16,864 bases of DNA from an uncultured Caulobacter sp. (GCA_937925635.1 CALALX010000002.1:1-16864); one strand, 5' to 3'; counted from the stretch's first letter, positions 6,721 through 14,117 are shown. Notes: generated by a model from the sequence alone, not told the origin. A program made the numbers and translations.

Positions 6721-7986
6721 CTAAGCGGTCGCTCCGCCATAGCGGGAGAGGGCGAGGTCGCGCGTCTCGATGTCGGGAGCCGCATTGCTGACCTGGTCAC
6801 TAATGACCCGGGCGGAGCCGCAGGCCATGGTCCAGCCCAGCGTGCCGTGGCCGGTGTTCAGGTAGAGGTTTTTCACTGGCGTCGGACCGACAACGGGCGT
6901 GCCGTCAGGTGTCATGGGTCTCAAGCCTGACCAGAAAGTCGACCTGTCCCAATTCCCCGCGTGCGGGAAGAGGCTCCCTACGGAACGTCTCAGTGTCTCG
7001 CGGCGGCGCTCGGGCAGGGCGTTGCCGAACCCGGACAGTTCCGCCATTCCGCCCACCCGGATCCGGTCGCCCAGGCGCGTGATGGCGATCTTGTAGCTCT
7101 CGTCGAGGATGGTGGAGACCGGCGCGCGGTCCTCGTCAACGATATCCGCGGTAAGGGAGTAGCCCTTCACAGGATAGACCGGCAGCCGCAGTCCGAGCGG
7201 GGCCACGAGCGCCGGCGTGAAGCTGCCCATGCAGGCGACGAAGGCGTCCGCGGCGATTTCACCGCGGTCCGTCACAACCGCTTCCACCTTGTCTGCTGAG
7301 ACGCGCAGGCCCCGCACGGTCTCTGAATAGCGGAACGACACGCCGAGGTCTGACGCCATTTCCGCCAGTCTCGTGGTGAATTTGAAGCAGTCGCCGGTCT
7401 CGTCCCCCGGCAGGCGCAGTCCACCGACAAACGGTTCGGCGGCGTCGGCCAGGCCGGGCTCGGCCGCGATGCAGCCCTTGGCGTCCAGAACCTCGAATTT
7501 GACGCCGTCTCGGGTCAGAACCTCGACATCCTTGCCGATGCCGTCCAGCTGAACCTGTTTGCGGAAGAGCTGCAACGTCCCCTGAGTGCGCTCGTCGTAG
7601 CGGATGCCGGTCTGGCTGCGAAGGGCCTCAAGCTGGGCGCGGCTGTACTCGGCCAAGCGGACCATTCTACCCTTGTTTCGGGTGTAGGCGCCGGCAGTGC
7701 AGTTGCCCAACGTGGCCAAGGTCCAGCGGATCATCGCCGGATCCAGCCGCAGCTGCAGGATCAACGGCGCGTGCTCCATCAGCAGCCAACGGATCGCTTT
7801 GCGGGGTACGTCCGGGGCCGCCCAAGGCGACGCGTAGCCTGGAGAGATCTCGCCCGCGTTGGCGAAGCTGGTCTCGAGCGCCGGTCCGGGCTGCCGCTCG
7901 ACCAGCGCCACCTCGTGGCCGGCCTTGGCCAGGTAGTAGGCGGAGGTAACGCCGATGACGCCGCCTCCGAGTACCACGACCCGCAT
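6721..7986 (-). CDS. dadA: D-amino acid dehydrogenase, DadA-like FAD oxidoreductase
   Basis: A 421-residue FAD enzyme that follows the small subunit of D-amino acid dehydrogenase along its length. The N-terminal dinucleotide fold is LGGGVIGV (6-13) with E30 at the end of strand 2. ETSFANAGEISPGYASPWAAPD (38-59) is highly characteristic of DadA. The C-terminus has GLRPMTPDGTPVVGPT and LNTGHGTLGWTMACGSA, closing the FAD site. The family oxidises D-amino acids, classically D-alanine, to keto acid and ammonia, passing electrons to the membrane quinone pool. ATG 7986 is preferred, with GGGGAGG about 7 bases upstream; a GTG immediately before it (7989) is possible. No alanine racemase lies beside it, unlike many catabolic dadAX operons. 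A partnership with the (R)-transaminase at 57 is proposed in the findings. Confidence 0.92.
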   Translation of the reverse strand: MRVVVLGGGVIGVTSAYYLAKAGHEVALVERQPGPALETSFANAGEISPGYASPWAAPDVPRKAIRWLLMEHAPLILQLRLDPAMIRWTLATLGNCTAGAYTRNKGRMVRLAEYSRAQLEALRSQTGIRYDERTQGTLQLFRKQVQLDGIGKDVEVLTRDGVKFEVLDAKGCIAAEPGLADAAEPFVGGLRLPGDETGDCFKFTTRLAEMASDLGVSFRYSETVRGLRVSADKVEAVVTDRGEIAADAFVACMGSFTPALVAPLGLRLPVYPVKGYSLTADIVDEDRAPVSTILDESYKIAITRLGDRIRVGGMAELSGFGNALPERRRETLRRSVGSLFPHAGNWDRSTFWSGLRPMTPDGTPVVGPTPVKNLYLNTGHGTLGWTMACGSARVISDQVSNAAPDIETRDLALSRYGGATA

Positions 7987-8089
7987 CACGCGCCTCCCCT
8001 AGAGGACGTACCCGAGCGCCGGTCAGCCATGATGTAGACAGCGCGCATGCGGCTCCTGATGGCGGCGGCGCCATTCTCAAGTGTGGATT

Positions 8090-8130
8090 TGATCGATAAA
8101 TATCTATTATAAGGCGCCGCGGCCGGTCAA
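8090..8130 (-). promoter_or_regulatory. Candidate promoter for the D-amino acid dehydrogenase gene
   Basis: On the minus strand TTGACC (8125-8130) is followed after 17 bp by ATAGAT (8102-8107), with TATAAT also present at 8106-8111 but too close for normal spacing. Directly downstream is TGATCGATAAATAT (8090-8103 on the plus strand), matching the element before the dioxygenase. The promoter lies between the TetR stop (8160) and the dehydrogenase start. Confidence 0.45.
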
Positions 8131-8159
8131 TGGCTATCGCGCAGCGGGGTGAAACCGCT

Positions 8160-8831
8160 CTATTCCTGCAATGCCTCCGGCAGCGCCGCCGTCGGGACGA
8201 GGTCGGGTGAAACGACGGCCGCCAGTCGCATCGCCAACGCGACGAGCCTTTCGTGGTCCTTGCCAGAGACGCCTCTGAGTCCGTAGATCACCCCGCTGCC
8301 TTCGGAGATCACGGACATCAGCCGAACCAGGTCGCGAACGCCCTGTGGTGACGCCGTCGGGTAGGCGGCGAGGATCGCGCTCTCCACGTCCGTCATCACC
8401 TGGTCGTAGAAGTCATCGACCGCATCGCGCACGACCTCATCGTGAAGCGCCATGGCCCAAAGCTCACGAAAGAGGGAGTTCGCTTCCCTCGTGAACGCTT
8501 CGCCGAGCAGCCACCGCAACAGCTCCTCGGGGCCTTGGTCCGGTTGCTTCAGTGCGTCCTGAAGTCGCTTCGAATAGTCGGCCATGAGCCGCTTGATGAG
8601 GGCCCGGAGCAGCTCCAGCTTCGTTGGGTAGTGATAGGAGAGGTTGCCCGGCGCGATGCCCGCCGCCTCGGCCACCCGGCGCGTCGTGAACCCGGCATAG
8701 CCACGATCACGCAGGACGAGTTCGGCGCTGTCCAGAATGCGGTCGATGACGTGGCCTTCGCGGGCCTGCGCTGGGGGAGCGCGTCTGGATCCTGTCGTGA
8801 GCAATCGATTCGTCGCACCGTTCTCAGCCAT
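8160..8831 (-). CDS. TetR/AcrR family transcriptional regulator (first)
   Basis: A 223-residue TetR-type repressor. The N-terminal helix-turn-helix is at about residues 48-72 (FTTRRVAEAAGIAPGNLSYHYPTKLEL), preceded by a basic 25-residue tail. The helical C-terminal domain would bind a ligand and dimerise; no ligand can be deduced. Upstream of the ATG there is only a weak ribosome site. The gene is divergent from the CYP153-MFS gene, and the 113-bp space between them holds two related 16-bp palindromes of a size normal for TetR operators, so it very likely represses the P450 operon and itself. Whether it also controls the D-amino acid dehydrogenase and dioxygenase genes downstream of it on the same strand is open: their upstream regions lack the same palindrome. 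Confidence 0.9.
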   Translation of the reverse strand: MAENGATNRLLTTGSRRAPPAQAREGHVIDRILDSAELVLRDRGYAGFTTRRVAEAAGIAPGNLSYHYPTKLELLRALIKRLMADYSKRLQDALKQPDQGPEELLRWLLGEAFTREANSLFRELWAMALHDEVVRDAVDDFYDQVMTDVESAILAAYPTASPQGVRDLVRLMSVISEGSGVIYGLRGVSGKDHERLVALAMRLAAVVSPDLVPTAALPEALQE

Positions 8832-8855
8832 CTCGTCACCCTAGCGAGCCCCCCC

Positions 8856-8884
8856 TTGACGGTCTAGGGCGCTCGCCCTAACAA
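8856..8884 (+). promoter_or_regulatory. Candidate promoter for the CYP153-MFS operon
   Basis: TTGACG (8856-8861) and TAACAA (8879-8884) are spaced by 17 bp. The first TetR-type palindrome fills the spacer, the classic arrangement for repression by blocking RNA polymerase. Confidence 0.55.
8865..8880. promoter_or_regulatory. TetR-type operator O1
   Basis: TAGGGCG-CT-CGCCCTA is a perfect 7+2+7 palindrome between the -35 and -10 of the P450 promoter and 34 bp from the start codon of the divergent TetR gene. It shares the pattern TAGGnCnnnnGnCCTA with the site 25 bp downstream. Confidence 0.65.
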
Positions 8885-8889
8885 TACGC

Positions 8890-8905
8890 TAGGTCATATG
8901 TCCTA
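8890..8905. promoter_or_regulatory. TetR-type operator O2
   Basis: TAGGtCATATGtCCTA is a 16-bp palindrome with one mismatched pair. It has the same length and outer bases as O1, with centres 25 bp apart (about 2.4 helical turns). An AT-flanked ATCGAT box follows at 8907-8922, just before the P450 ribosome site. Confidence 0.6.
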
Positions 8906-8944
8906 ATTAAAATCGATAATTGCTGGATTGCCTGGGAGCGGATC

Positions 8945-11434
8945 ATGGCACTTGACGGCGAAGCGGCTGGCGCAGACCTCGATCCCGAAACCGTCCCTCT
9001 GGCGGACATCGACGTCAGCAATCCCGAGTTATGGCGCACGAACGCCTACTGGCCCTACTTCGAGCGGCTGCGTCGGGAGGATCCCGTCCACTACTGCCGC
9101 AACAGCCAGTTCGGGCCCTATTGGTCCGTCACCCGCTACGCCGACATCATGGCGGTCGACACTAACCACGAGGCGTTCTCGTCCGACATCCGCTTCGGCG
9201 GCATCACCATCCTCGACGACGATCCCAAGGATCCGTTGCCGATGTTCATCGCGATGGATCCGCCCAGGCACGACGAACAACGCAAAGCTGTTGCGCCGAT
9301 CGTCGCCCCCGCCAACCTCGCGAAGATGGAAGGGCTGATCCGCTCGCGGGCCGCCAGGATCCTCGACGACCTTCCCGTGGGCGAACCGTTCGACTGGGTC
9401 GAGAGGGTTTCGATCGAGCTGACGACGCAGATGCTCGCCACGCTGTTCGACTTCCCATTCGAGGACAGACGGAAGCTCACCTACTGGTCTGATGTCGCCA
9501 CGACCCTTCCAAAGCCCGGCGCCCTCGTCGAGACGATTGAGGAGCAGGCTGCTGTCCTGATGGAGTGTCTCGAGTACTTCGTCAGGCTCTGGAACGAGCG
9601 GGTCAACGCGGAGCCTGAGCCCAACCTGGTATCGATGCTCGCCCATTCCGATGCGACCCGGAACATGACCCCGATGGAGTATCTGGGGAACGTCGTCCTG
9701 CTCATCGTCGGCGGCAACGATACGACGCGTAACACGATCACCGGCAGTCTGCTGGCGCTCAATCAGAACCCTGACGAGTATCGCAAGCTGCGGGATAACC
9801 CCGAGCTCATTCCTTCGATGGTCTCTGAGGCTGTCCGGTGGCAGACGCCCCTCGCGCACATGCGCCGCACGGCGACGCGCGACATCGAGCTCGGCGGCAA
9901 GACCATCGCCAAGGGCGACAAGGTGGTGATGTGGTACGTCTCGGGCAATCGCGACGAGTCCGCCATCTCCGAGCCCGACCGGTTCATCGTCGACCGTGAG
10001 CGCCCGCGCAACCACATGTCGTTCGGCTTCGGCATCCACCGCTGTGTGGGCAATCGACTGGCCGAAATGCAGCTGCGCGTGCTCTGGGAAGAGATCCTGA
10101 AGCGCTATCCAACCATCCAGGTCGTCGGGGAGCCGACGTATCCAGCTACGCCCTTCGTCAAGGGCTACACCAGCCTTTCGGTGATCATCCCGGCTTCGGA
10201 CGCGCTGCCCGCCCGATCGGGGGCGGCCAAGGTAGCGACCCCCCCCGCCAAGCCGGCCGTTCACCGCCAATCCGCAACTGTGCTAGCATCAGCGACTGCC
10301 GTTTCGGCCGCCGCGGCGCTGCTCTTCAATCTCATGCCAGCGCTGCTCGGCGCGGCGTCGTCGCGCTTCGGCCTCGATAACAACCAGCTCGGCATTGTCG
10401 GCTTTTCCTATCTGGCGGGCTTCGCGCTCGTGGCGACAACGTCGAACCTCTGGATCGACCGCTTCAACTGGCGGCACGTCATCGGCGGCGCGACAGGCCT
10501 CTCGGTCGTCGGCCTGTTTCTGGCAGCGGTCTCGAACTCCTACCCGGGTCTTCTGATGACGCTCGGGGCTGCGGGCGTGGGCCTCGGCACGCTCTACACG
10601 GTCTGTGTCGCGGTGGTTTCGGAACACCACGAACCGGACAAGGCGTTCGGGCTGAAGCTGGCCGGCGAGGTGCTTCTCGCGATCGTGGCCCTCGTCGTGC
10701 TGACGACCTGGATCATCGGGCAGGAAGGATTCTCCGCGGCCGCGGCGTGCCTGGCCGTGCTGGTCGGCGTGGTCTCTCTCGCGGGGCTGCGCGGCATCCC
10801 GAGCGGGCGAACGCTGGTCCCGCCCGAAAAGCGCTTCATGATGAAACGCCGGGCCGGAAGCCCTGCGCCGGTTCTGAAGGACTGGGAACCCTGGCTCGGC
10901 CTGGCGGCGCTCTTCGTCTCATTCGCCGGTCTGTCGGCGCTCTGGGCCTTCGTTTCCCAGATCGCCCCGACATTCGGCGTCAGCCCTCATCAGGCCGACA
11001 ATGCGCTTGCCGTCACCCTGATCGTCAGTGGGATCGCGGGTCTCGCCGCCGCCTTCATAGGCGACAGGCTTGGGCGCGCCAGGCCGCTCGCCGTCGGTCT
11101 CCTGCTCGCGATCGGCGGCGCCGCCGCGCTCGCGTTCGGGCAGGGCTTCAACGCCTATCTGATCGGCGTCGTGCTGGCGGGTGGGGTCTGGAACTTCCCG
11201 ATGGCCTACCAGATGGGGATGATCGCCTCATCGGACCGCCGGGGAAGCGTGGCCGTGCTGATGCCGGCCGCCCTGGCGGTCGGCGGAGCGGTCGGTCCGC
11301 TGGCGGCCGGGCCCCTGCTGACCAGCGCGCAGGGCTTCCTGCCGTTGTACGCGACGTTTGCCGCTACCGCCGCGGTCAGCCTCGTCGCCTTCGTCGTCCT
11401 CGGTCGCCGCCTAGCGTCGGGAAACCACAGGTAA
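8945..11434 (+). CDS. CYP153-family cytochrome P450 fused to an MFS transporter
   Basis: An 829-residue two-domain protein. Residues 1-416 follow CYP153 alkane/terminal hydroxylases closely: ADIDVSNPELW near 20, HYCRNSQFGPYWSVT (49-63), I-helix GGNDTTRN (256-263), ExxR at 295-298, and haem loop SFGFGIHRCVGNRLAE with C367. The P450 part ends naturally at VKGYTSLSVIIPA. An Ala/Pro-rich linker (about 417-445) leads to residues 446-829, a complete MFS carrier with about 12 membrane segments, similar to the transporter at 3417. Since MFS N-termini face the cytoplasm, the P450 would be tethered at the inner membrane beside the carrier. CYP153 enzymes hydroxylate terminal methyl groups using a ferredoxin, and one follows directly. 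The start has GGGAG upstream. The single frame depends on a run of eight C (10239-10246) in the linker; losing one C would separate the domains. Confidence 0.9.
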   Translation: MALDGEAAGADLDPETVPLADIDVSNPELWRTNAYWPYFERLRREDPVHYCRNSQFGPYWSVTRYADIMAVDTNHEAFSSDIRFGGITILDDDPKDPLPMFIAMDPPRHDEQRKAVAPIVAPANLAKMEGLIRSRAARILDDLPVGEPFDWVERVSIELTTQMLATLFDFPFEDRRKLTYWSDVATTLPKPGALVETIEEQAAVLMECLEYFVRLWNERVNAEPEPNLVSMLAHSDATRNMTPMEYLGNVVLLIVGGNDTTRNTITGSLLALNQNPDEYRKLRDNPELIPSMVSEAVRWQTPLAHMRRTATRDIELGGKTIAKGDKVVMWYVSGNRDESAISEPDRFIVDRERPRNHMSFGFGIHRCVGNRLAEMQLRVLWEEILKRYPTIQVVGEPTYPATPFVKGYTSLSVIIPASDALPARSGAAKVATPPAKPAVHRQSATVLASATAVSAAAALLFNLMPALLGAASSRFGLDNNQLGIVGFSYLAGFALVATTSNLWIDRFNWRHVIGGATGLSVVGLFLAAVSNSYPGLLMTLGAAGVGLGTLYTVCVAVVSEHHEPDKAFGLKLAGEVLLAIVALVVLTTWIIGQEGFSAAAACLAVLVGVVSLAGLRGIPSGRTLVPPEKRFMMKRRAGSPAPVLKDWEPWLGLAALFVSFAGLSALWAFVSQIAPTFGVSPHQADNALAVTLIVSGIAGLAAAFIGDRLGRARPLAVGLLLAIGGAAALAFGQGFNAYLIGVVLAGGVWNFPMAYQMGMIASSDRRGSVAVLMPAALAVGGAVGPLAAGPLLTSAQGFLPLYATFAATAAVSLVAFVVLGRRLASGNHR
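10239..10246 (+). repeat. C8 homopolymer in the P450-MFS linker
   Basis: Eight consecutive C lie in the interdomain linker. With one C fewer, the P450 frame would end at TAG 10284-10286, and a GTG at 10280 could start the transporter in its own frame. It is either a sequencing or assembly risk, or a slippage site. Confidence 0.8.
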
Positions 11435-11523
11435 TCCGTCGCGGCCCGGCCTCCGGCCGGCAGCGCTTCGCCGACACGTCCATCAATATTGAGAAGGCGC
11501 GCGCCCTGGGGGCCGCGGAAGCA
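11435..11523 (+). promoter_or_regulatory. Spacer before ferredoxin with hairpin and palindrome
   Basis: This 89-bp space holds a short hairpin, CCGGCC-TCC-GGCCGG (11446-11460), and a perfect 10-bp AT-rich palindrome, TCAATATTGA (11483-11492). The second could be a regulator site, for example for the MerR protein encoded downstream, or part of a separate ferredoxin promoter. No clear -35/-10 pair was seen. Confidence 0.3.
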
Positions 11524-11844
11524 ATGCCCAAGGTGACCTACATCGAACATGGCGGCGATGTGCACGCCGTGGAGGCCCATGCCGGCCTCAGCGTCATGGA
11601 AGCCGCCCTCAAGAACAACGTCCCCGGCATCGACGCCGACTGCGGCGGGGCCTGTGCCTGCGCCACCTGCCACGTCTACGTCGACCCTCATTGGCTCGCC
11701 GTGGTCGGTCCGCGGACCGACATGGAGCAGAGCATGCTGGAATTCGCGGAGGGGGTGGAAGCCAACTCGCGCCTCGCCTGCCAGATCCGGATCGGCGCCG
11801 AGCTCGACGGCCTGGTCGTCCACCTTCCAGCCAGCCAGCACTGA
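11524..11844 (+). CDS. [2Fe-2S] ferredoxin, putidaredoxin/adrenodoxin type
   Basis: A 106-residue soluble electron carrier. Cluster ligands are C40, C46 and C49 in DADCGGACACATCHVYV (CX5CX2C) plus C86 in RLACQIRI, the standard vertebrate-type/putidaredoxin spacing. An additional cysteine, C44, occupies a position often held by serine or alanine. It would carry electrons from an NAD(P)H-dependent ferredoxin reductase to the CYP153 domain encoded 89 bp upstream; no reductase gene is present in the window, so it must lie elsewhere. The open frame extends far upstream as a shadow of the transporter domain; ATG 11524 is chosen because homology starts there and GGAA lies 4 bases before it. Its stop overlaps the ATG of the MerR gene. 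Confidence 0.93.
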   Translation: MPKVTYIEHGGDVHAVEAHAGLSVMEAALKNNVPGIDADCGGACACATCHVYVDPHWLAVVGPRTDMEQSMLEFAEGVEANSRLACQIRIGAELDGLVVHLPASQH

Positions 11845-12266
11845 TGCCGGCGGATTCGGCGGCTCGGCCGCTGGCTCGAGTGCTGCCGCTTCGGGAGCGC
11901 GAGGTCTCGATCTCGGAAGTCGTCGCCCTAACAGGGCTGACGCATCGCGCGATCCGCCTCTACGAGCAGCGAGGCCTGGTCCGCAGCATCCGCTACTTTC
12001 GAGGTATCCGGCACTACGACCGCGACACGCTCGAGCGCCTCCGCTTCATTGGCGAGGTCCGACGCGCCGGCCTGTCTATCGACCGGATCCGCGAGCTCTT
12101 GACCGTCGGTGACGTAGAGGGCCTGGGGGAACGGTTGGCCCGCACCCAGGACGCCTACCGCGACCGTCTGGACGAACTTGAGGCCGAGCGGCGGGGCATC
12201 GAAGCTAGCGCACACGCACTCGGGTTCACGCTGCAGCCTCAGCGAGCTCGCCGGATGGCGCGGTAG
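11844..12266 (+). CDS. MerR-family transcriptional regulator
   Basis: A 140-residue regulator. Residues 21-68 form the MerR winged helix-turn-helix: ISEVVALTGLTHRAIRLYEQRGL, then RHYDRDTLERLRFI. The RRAGLSIDRIREL stretch (73-85) continues the DNA-binding domain, and a coiled-coil dimerisation helix occupies about 95-120. There is no cysteine in the protein, so it is not a metal or thiol sensor of the MerR/SoxR kind, and the short C-terminus leaves little room for a ligand domain. ATG 11844 shares the TGATG sequence with the ferredoxin stop, a strong sign of translational coupling. It probably adjusts the P450/ferredoxin operon or the neighbouring CoA ligase; the target is not shown. The frame is open further upstream but only as a shadow of the ferredoxin. 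Confidence 0.88.
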   Translation: MPADSAARPLARVLPLREREVSISEVVALTGLTHRAIRLYEQRGLVRSIRYFRGIRHYDRDTLERLRFIGEVRRAGLSIDRIRELLTVGDVEGLGERLARTQDAYRDRLDELEAERRGIEASAHALGFTLQPQRARRMAR

Positions 12267-12553
12267 TCGGCTGGCGGGGCTTCCGAGGAGGATTGCAGAG
12301 TGCAGGTGCAGGTCGCGACTGGGGAGCGGACCCCAAGAGAGCGACGCACAAGTCGCCCAAGGCGTAACGACAGGTTCTGACTCGTTGCCGCCACTCCCAA
12401 GGTCCGCTTGCGTTGGAAGCACCACTTCGCTGCGGCAGGTGACCTCGATGCCGTTGCGACGTCAGCGCGGCGCCGGACGGCGTCGGCCAACGGCCGCGCC
12501 TAAGCAAGATATCCGACGAACCCGACTTCCTCCGCTCCTCTGACCAGAGGGCC
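12267..12553. other. Non-coding stretch between MerR and CoA ligase genes
   Basis: About 290 bp with no convincing gene. Open frames on both strands (for example minus strand 12226-12564) overlap the MerR 3' end, show no recognisable domain and lack a family-like composition. I see no tRNA, terminator with T-run or transposon end. It may be decayed sequence or an untranslated region. Confidence 0.5.
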
Positions 12554-12590
12554 TTGTCATTCACTTAGCGCTAAATTAGGGAAAATTCCC
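12554..12590 (+). promoter_or_regulatory. CoA ligase promoter with 20-bp operator
   Basis: The operator at 12557-12576 has the palindromic core TTAGCGCTAA (12565-12574). TTGTCA (12554-12559) and TAGGGA (12577-12582) are 17 bp apart and bracket it. The reverse complement of 12557-12576 is identical over 20 bp to 14927-14946 before the TonB receptor. A second inverted repeat, GGGAA-AA-TTCCC, follows at 12579-12590. Confidence 0.6.
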
Positions 12591-12656
12591 GGATTCGTCA
12601 TCCGCCCATGCGGATCCGCGACGATGAGATCGAGGGGCGTGGGGACGCGTTGCGCC

Positions 12657-14117
12657 ATGTCGACTTCCGGAGTCGCCCTAAGTTCGATCCTGGCTCATCA
12701 TGACAGGCGATGGCCCGGCCGAGTAGCGCTGATCGTTGATGGTGCGGAGATCGCCTACAGCGAGCTGGATGAGCGATCGAACCGGCGGGCGCGGATGCTG
12801 GCGGCGCACGGCGTCACGGCCGGCGATTTCGTCACCGTCGCGCTGCCTAACGGCCTGGCGTTCTACGAGACCGTCTTCGCGATCTGGAAGCTGGGGGCCA
12901 TCCCGAACGTCGTGGCTGCCAAGCTGCCTCGGCCCGAGATGGAGGCGATCCTTGATATCGTAAGGCCCAGACTGTTCATCGGCGATCCACCGTCGTCCGG
13001 CGTCCCCGTGCTCTCCCCTGATCGAGGCGCGTCCGAACAGTATTCGGCTGATCCGCTGGCGGAAGTCATTTCGCCCCACTGGAAGGCGATGACGAGCGGC
13101 GGCTCGACGGGCCGGCCCAAGGTGATTGTCGACGCCATGCCGGCGCGTTGGGATCCGGAGGAGGGCTTCCTCGGCCAGCGGCCGGGCGACGTGATCCTCA
13201 ATCCGGGACCGCTCTACCACAACGCTCCCTTCCACTGCATCACGATGGGGATGTTCGTCGGCGCCACCATCGTCGAGATGGGCAAGTTCGACGCGCTGCG
13301 CGCGCTGCAGCTAGTCGAGGCGCACGGCGTCAACTGGGTCACCATGGTCCCGACCATGATGCACCGCATCTGGCAGCTCGGTCCGGACGTGCTGTCGGGC
13401 TTCAGCCTCCCTAGTCTTCGGATGATGCTCCACATGGCCGCGCCCTGTCCCCCATGGCTGAAGGACGCCTGGATCGGATGGCTCGGAAGTGAGCGGGTCT
13501 GGGAATACTACGGCACGACCGAGGGCATCGGCTCGACGACGATCTCGGGCGCAGACTGGCTGACCCATCGCGGCTCGGTAGGCCGTGTGCGCGACGGCTA
13601 CGAGCTGAAGATCCTCGACGAGGACGGCCGTGAGAAGCCGGTCGGCGAGGTGGGCGAAGTGTTTTTCCGGCCGCGCGGTGGGCCGGGATCGACCTATCAC
13701 TACCTCGGCTGCGAGGGTCGCCGGATCGGCGGGTGGGAGACTCCTGGCGACCTGGGTTCCGTGGACGGGGAGGGCTATCTCTACCTGTCCGACCGTCGGA
13801 ACGACCTGATCATCTCCGGCGGGGCGAACATCTACCCGGCCGAGGTCGAGGCGGCGCTCGAGGCTCATCCCGCCGTGCGTGGCAGCGCGGTGATCGGCCT
13901 GCCCGACGAGGAATGGGGCGCGCGTGTCCATGCGATCGTCCAGCCGATGGAAGGCGCGGCCCTGGATGGACAGGAACTGCTCGAGTTCGTCGCCAGCCGG
14001 CTGGCTCGCTACAAGTTGCCCAAGGCCATCGAGTTCACCAGCGAGCCGCTGCGGGACGAGGCCGGCAAGGTGCGGCGCGCCGCGCTTCGCTCTGCGCGGC
14101 TGGAGGCGCAGGCCTAG
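12657..14117 (+). CDS. AMP-forming acyl-CoA ligase/synthetase
   Basis: A 486-residue member of the adenylate-forming superfamily. The P-loop is TSGGSTGRPK (146-155), the A5-type motif is WEYYGTTEG (282-290), the ribose-binding aspartate is in GDLG (364-367), the hinge follows at YLSDRRND (376-383), and SGGANIYPAEVE (387-398) is the standard A8 block. K471 in GKVRRAAL is the adenylation lysine. The enzyme joins a carboxylic acid to CoA with ATP in the cytosol; a fatty, aromatic or side-chain acid is possible. I prefer ATG 12657 over 12624 because the family N-terminus aligns there, though neither start has a strong ribosome site. An operator lies 80 bp upstream. Its TAG stop shares CTAG with the stop of the convergent TetR gene. 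Confidence 0.9.
   Translation: MSTSGVALSSILAHHDRRWPGRVALIVDGAEIAYSELDERSNRRARMLAAHGVTAGDFVTVALPNGLAFYETVFAIWKLGAIPNVVAAKLPRPEMEAILDIVRPRLFIGDPPSSGVPVLSPDRGASEQYSADPLAEVISPHWKAMTSGGSTGRPKVIVDAMPARWDPEEGFLGQRPGDVILNPGPLYHNAPFHCITMGMFVGATIVEMGKFDALRALQLVEAHGVNWVTMVPTMMHRIWQLGPDVLSGFSLPSLRMMLHMAAPCPPWLKDAWIGWLGSERVWEYYGTTEGIGSTTISGADWLTHRGSVGRVRDGYELKILDEDGREKPVGEVGEVFFRPRGGPGSTYHYLGCEGRRIGGWETPGDLGSVDGEGYLYLSDRRNDLIISGGANIYPAEVEAALEAHPAVRGSAVIGLPDEEWGARVHAIVQPMEGAALDGQELLEFVASRLARYKLPKAIEFTSEPLRDEAGKVRRAALRSARLEAQA

Noticed and set aside
9029..10270. Minus-strand open frame of 413 codons opposite the P450
   Set aside because: It is a GC-driven shadow of the CYP153 domain with no recognisable family.
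12226..12564. Minus-strand frame of 112 codons in the gap before the CoA ligase
   Set aside because: It has no recognisable domain or good ribosome site, and it runs into the MerR 3' end and the operator at 12557. A small gene cannot be fully excluded.
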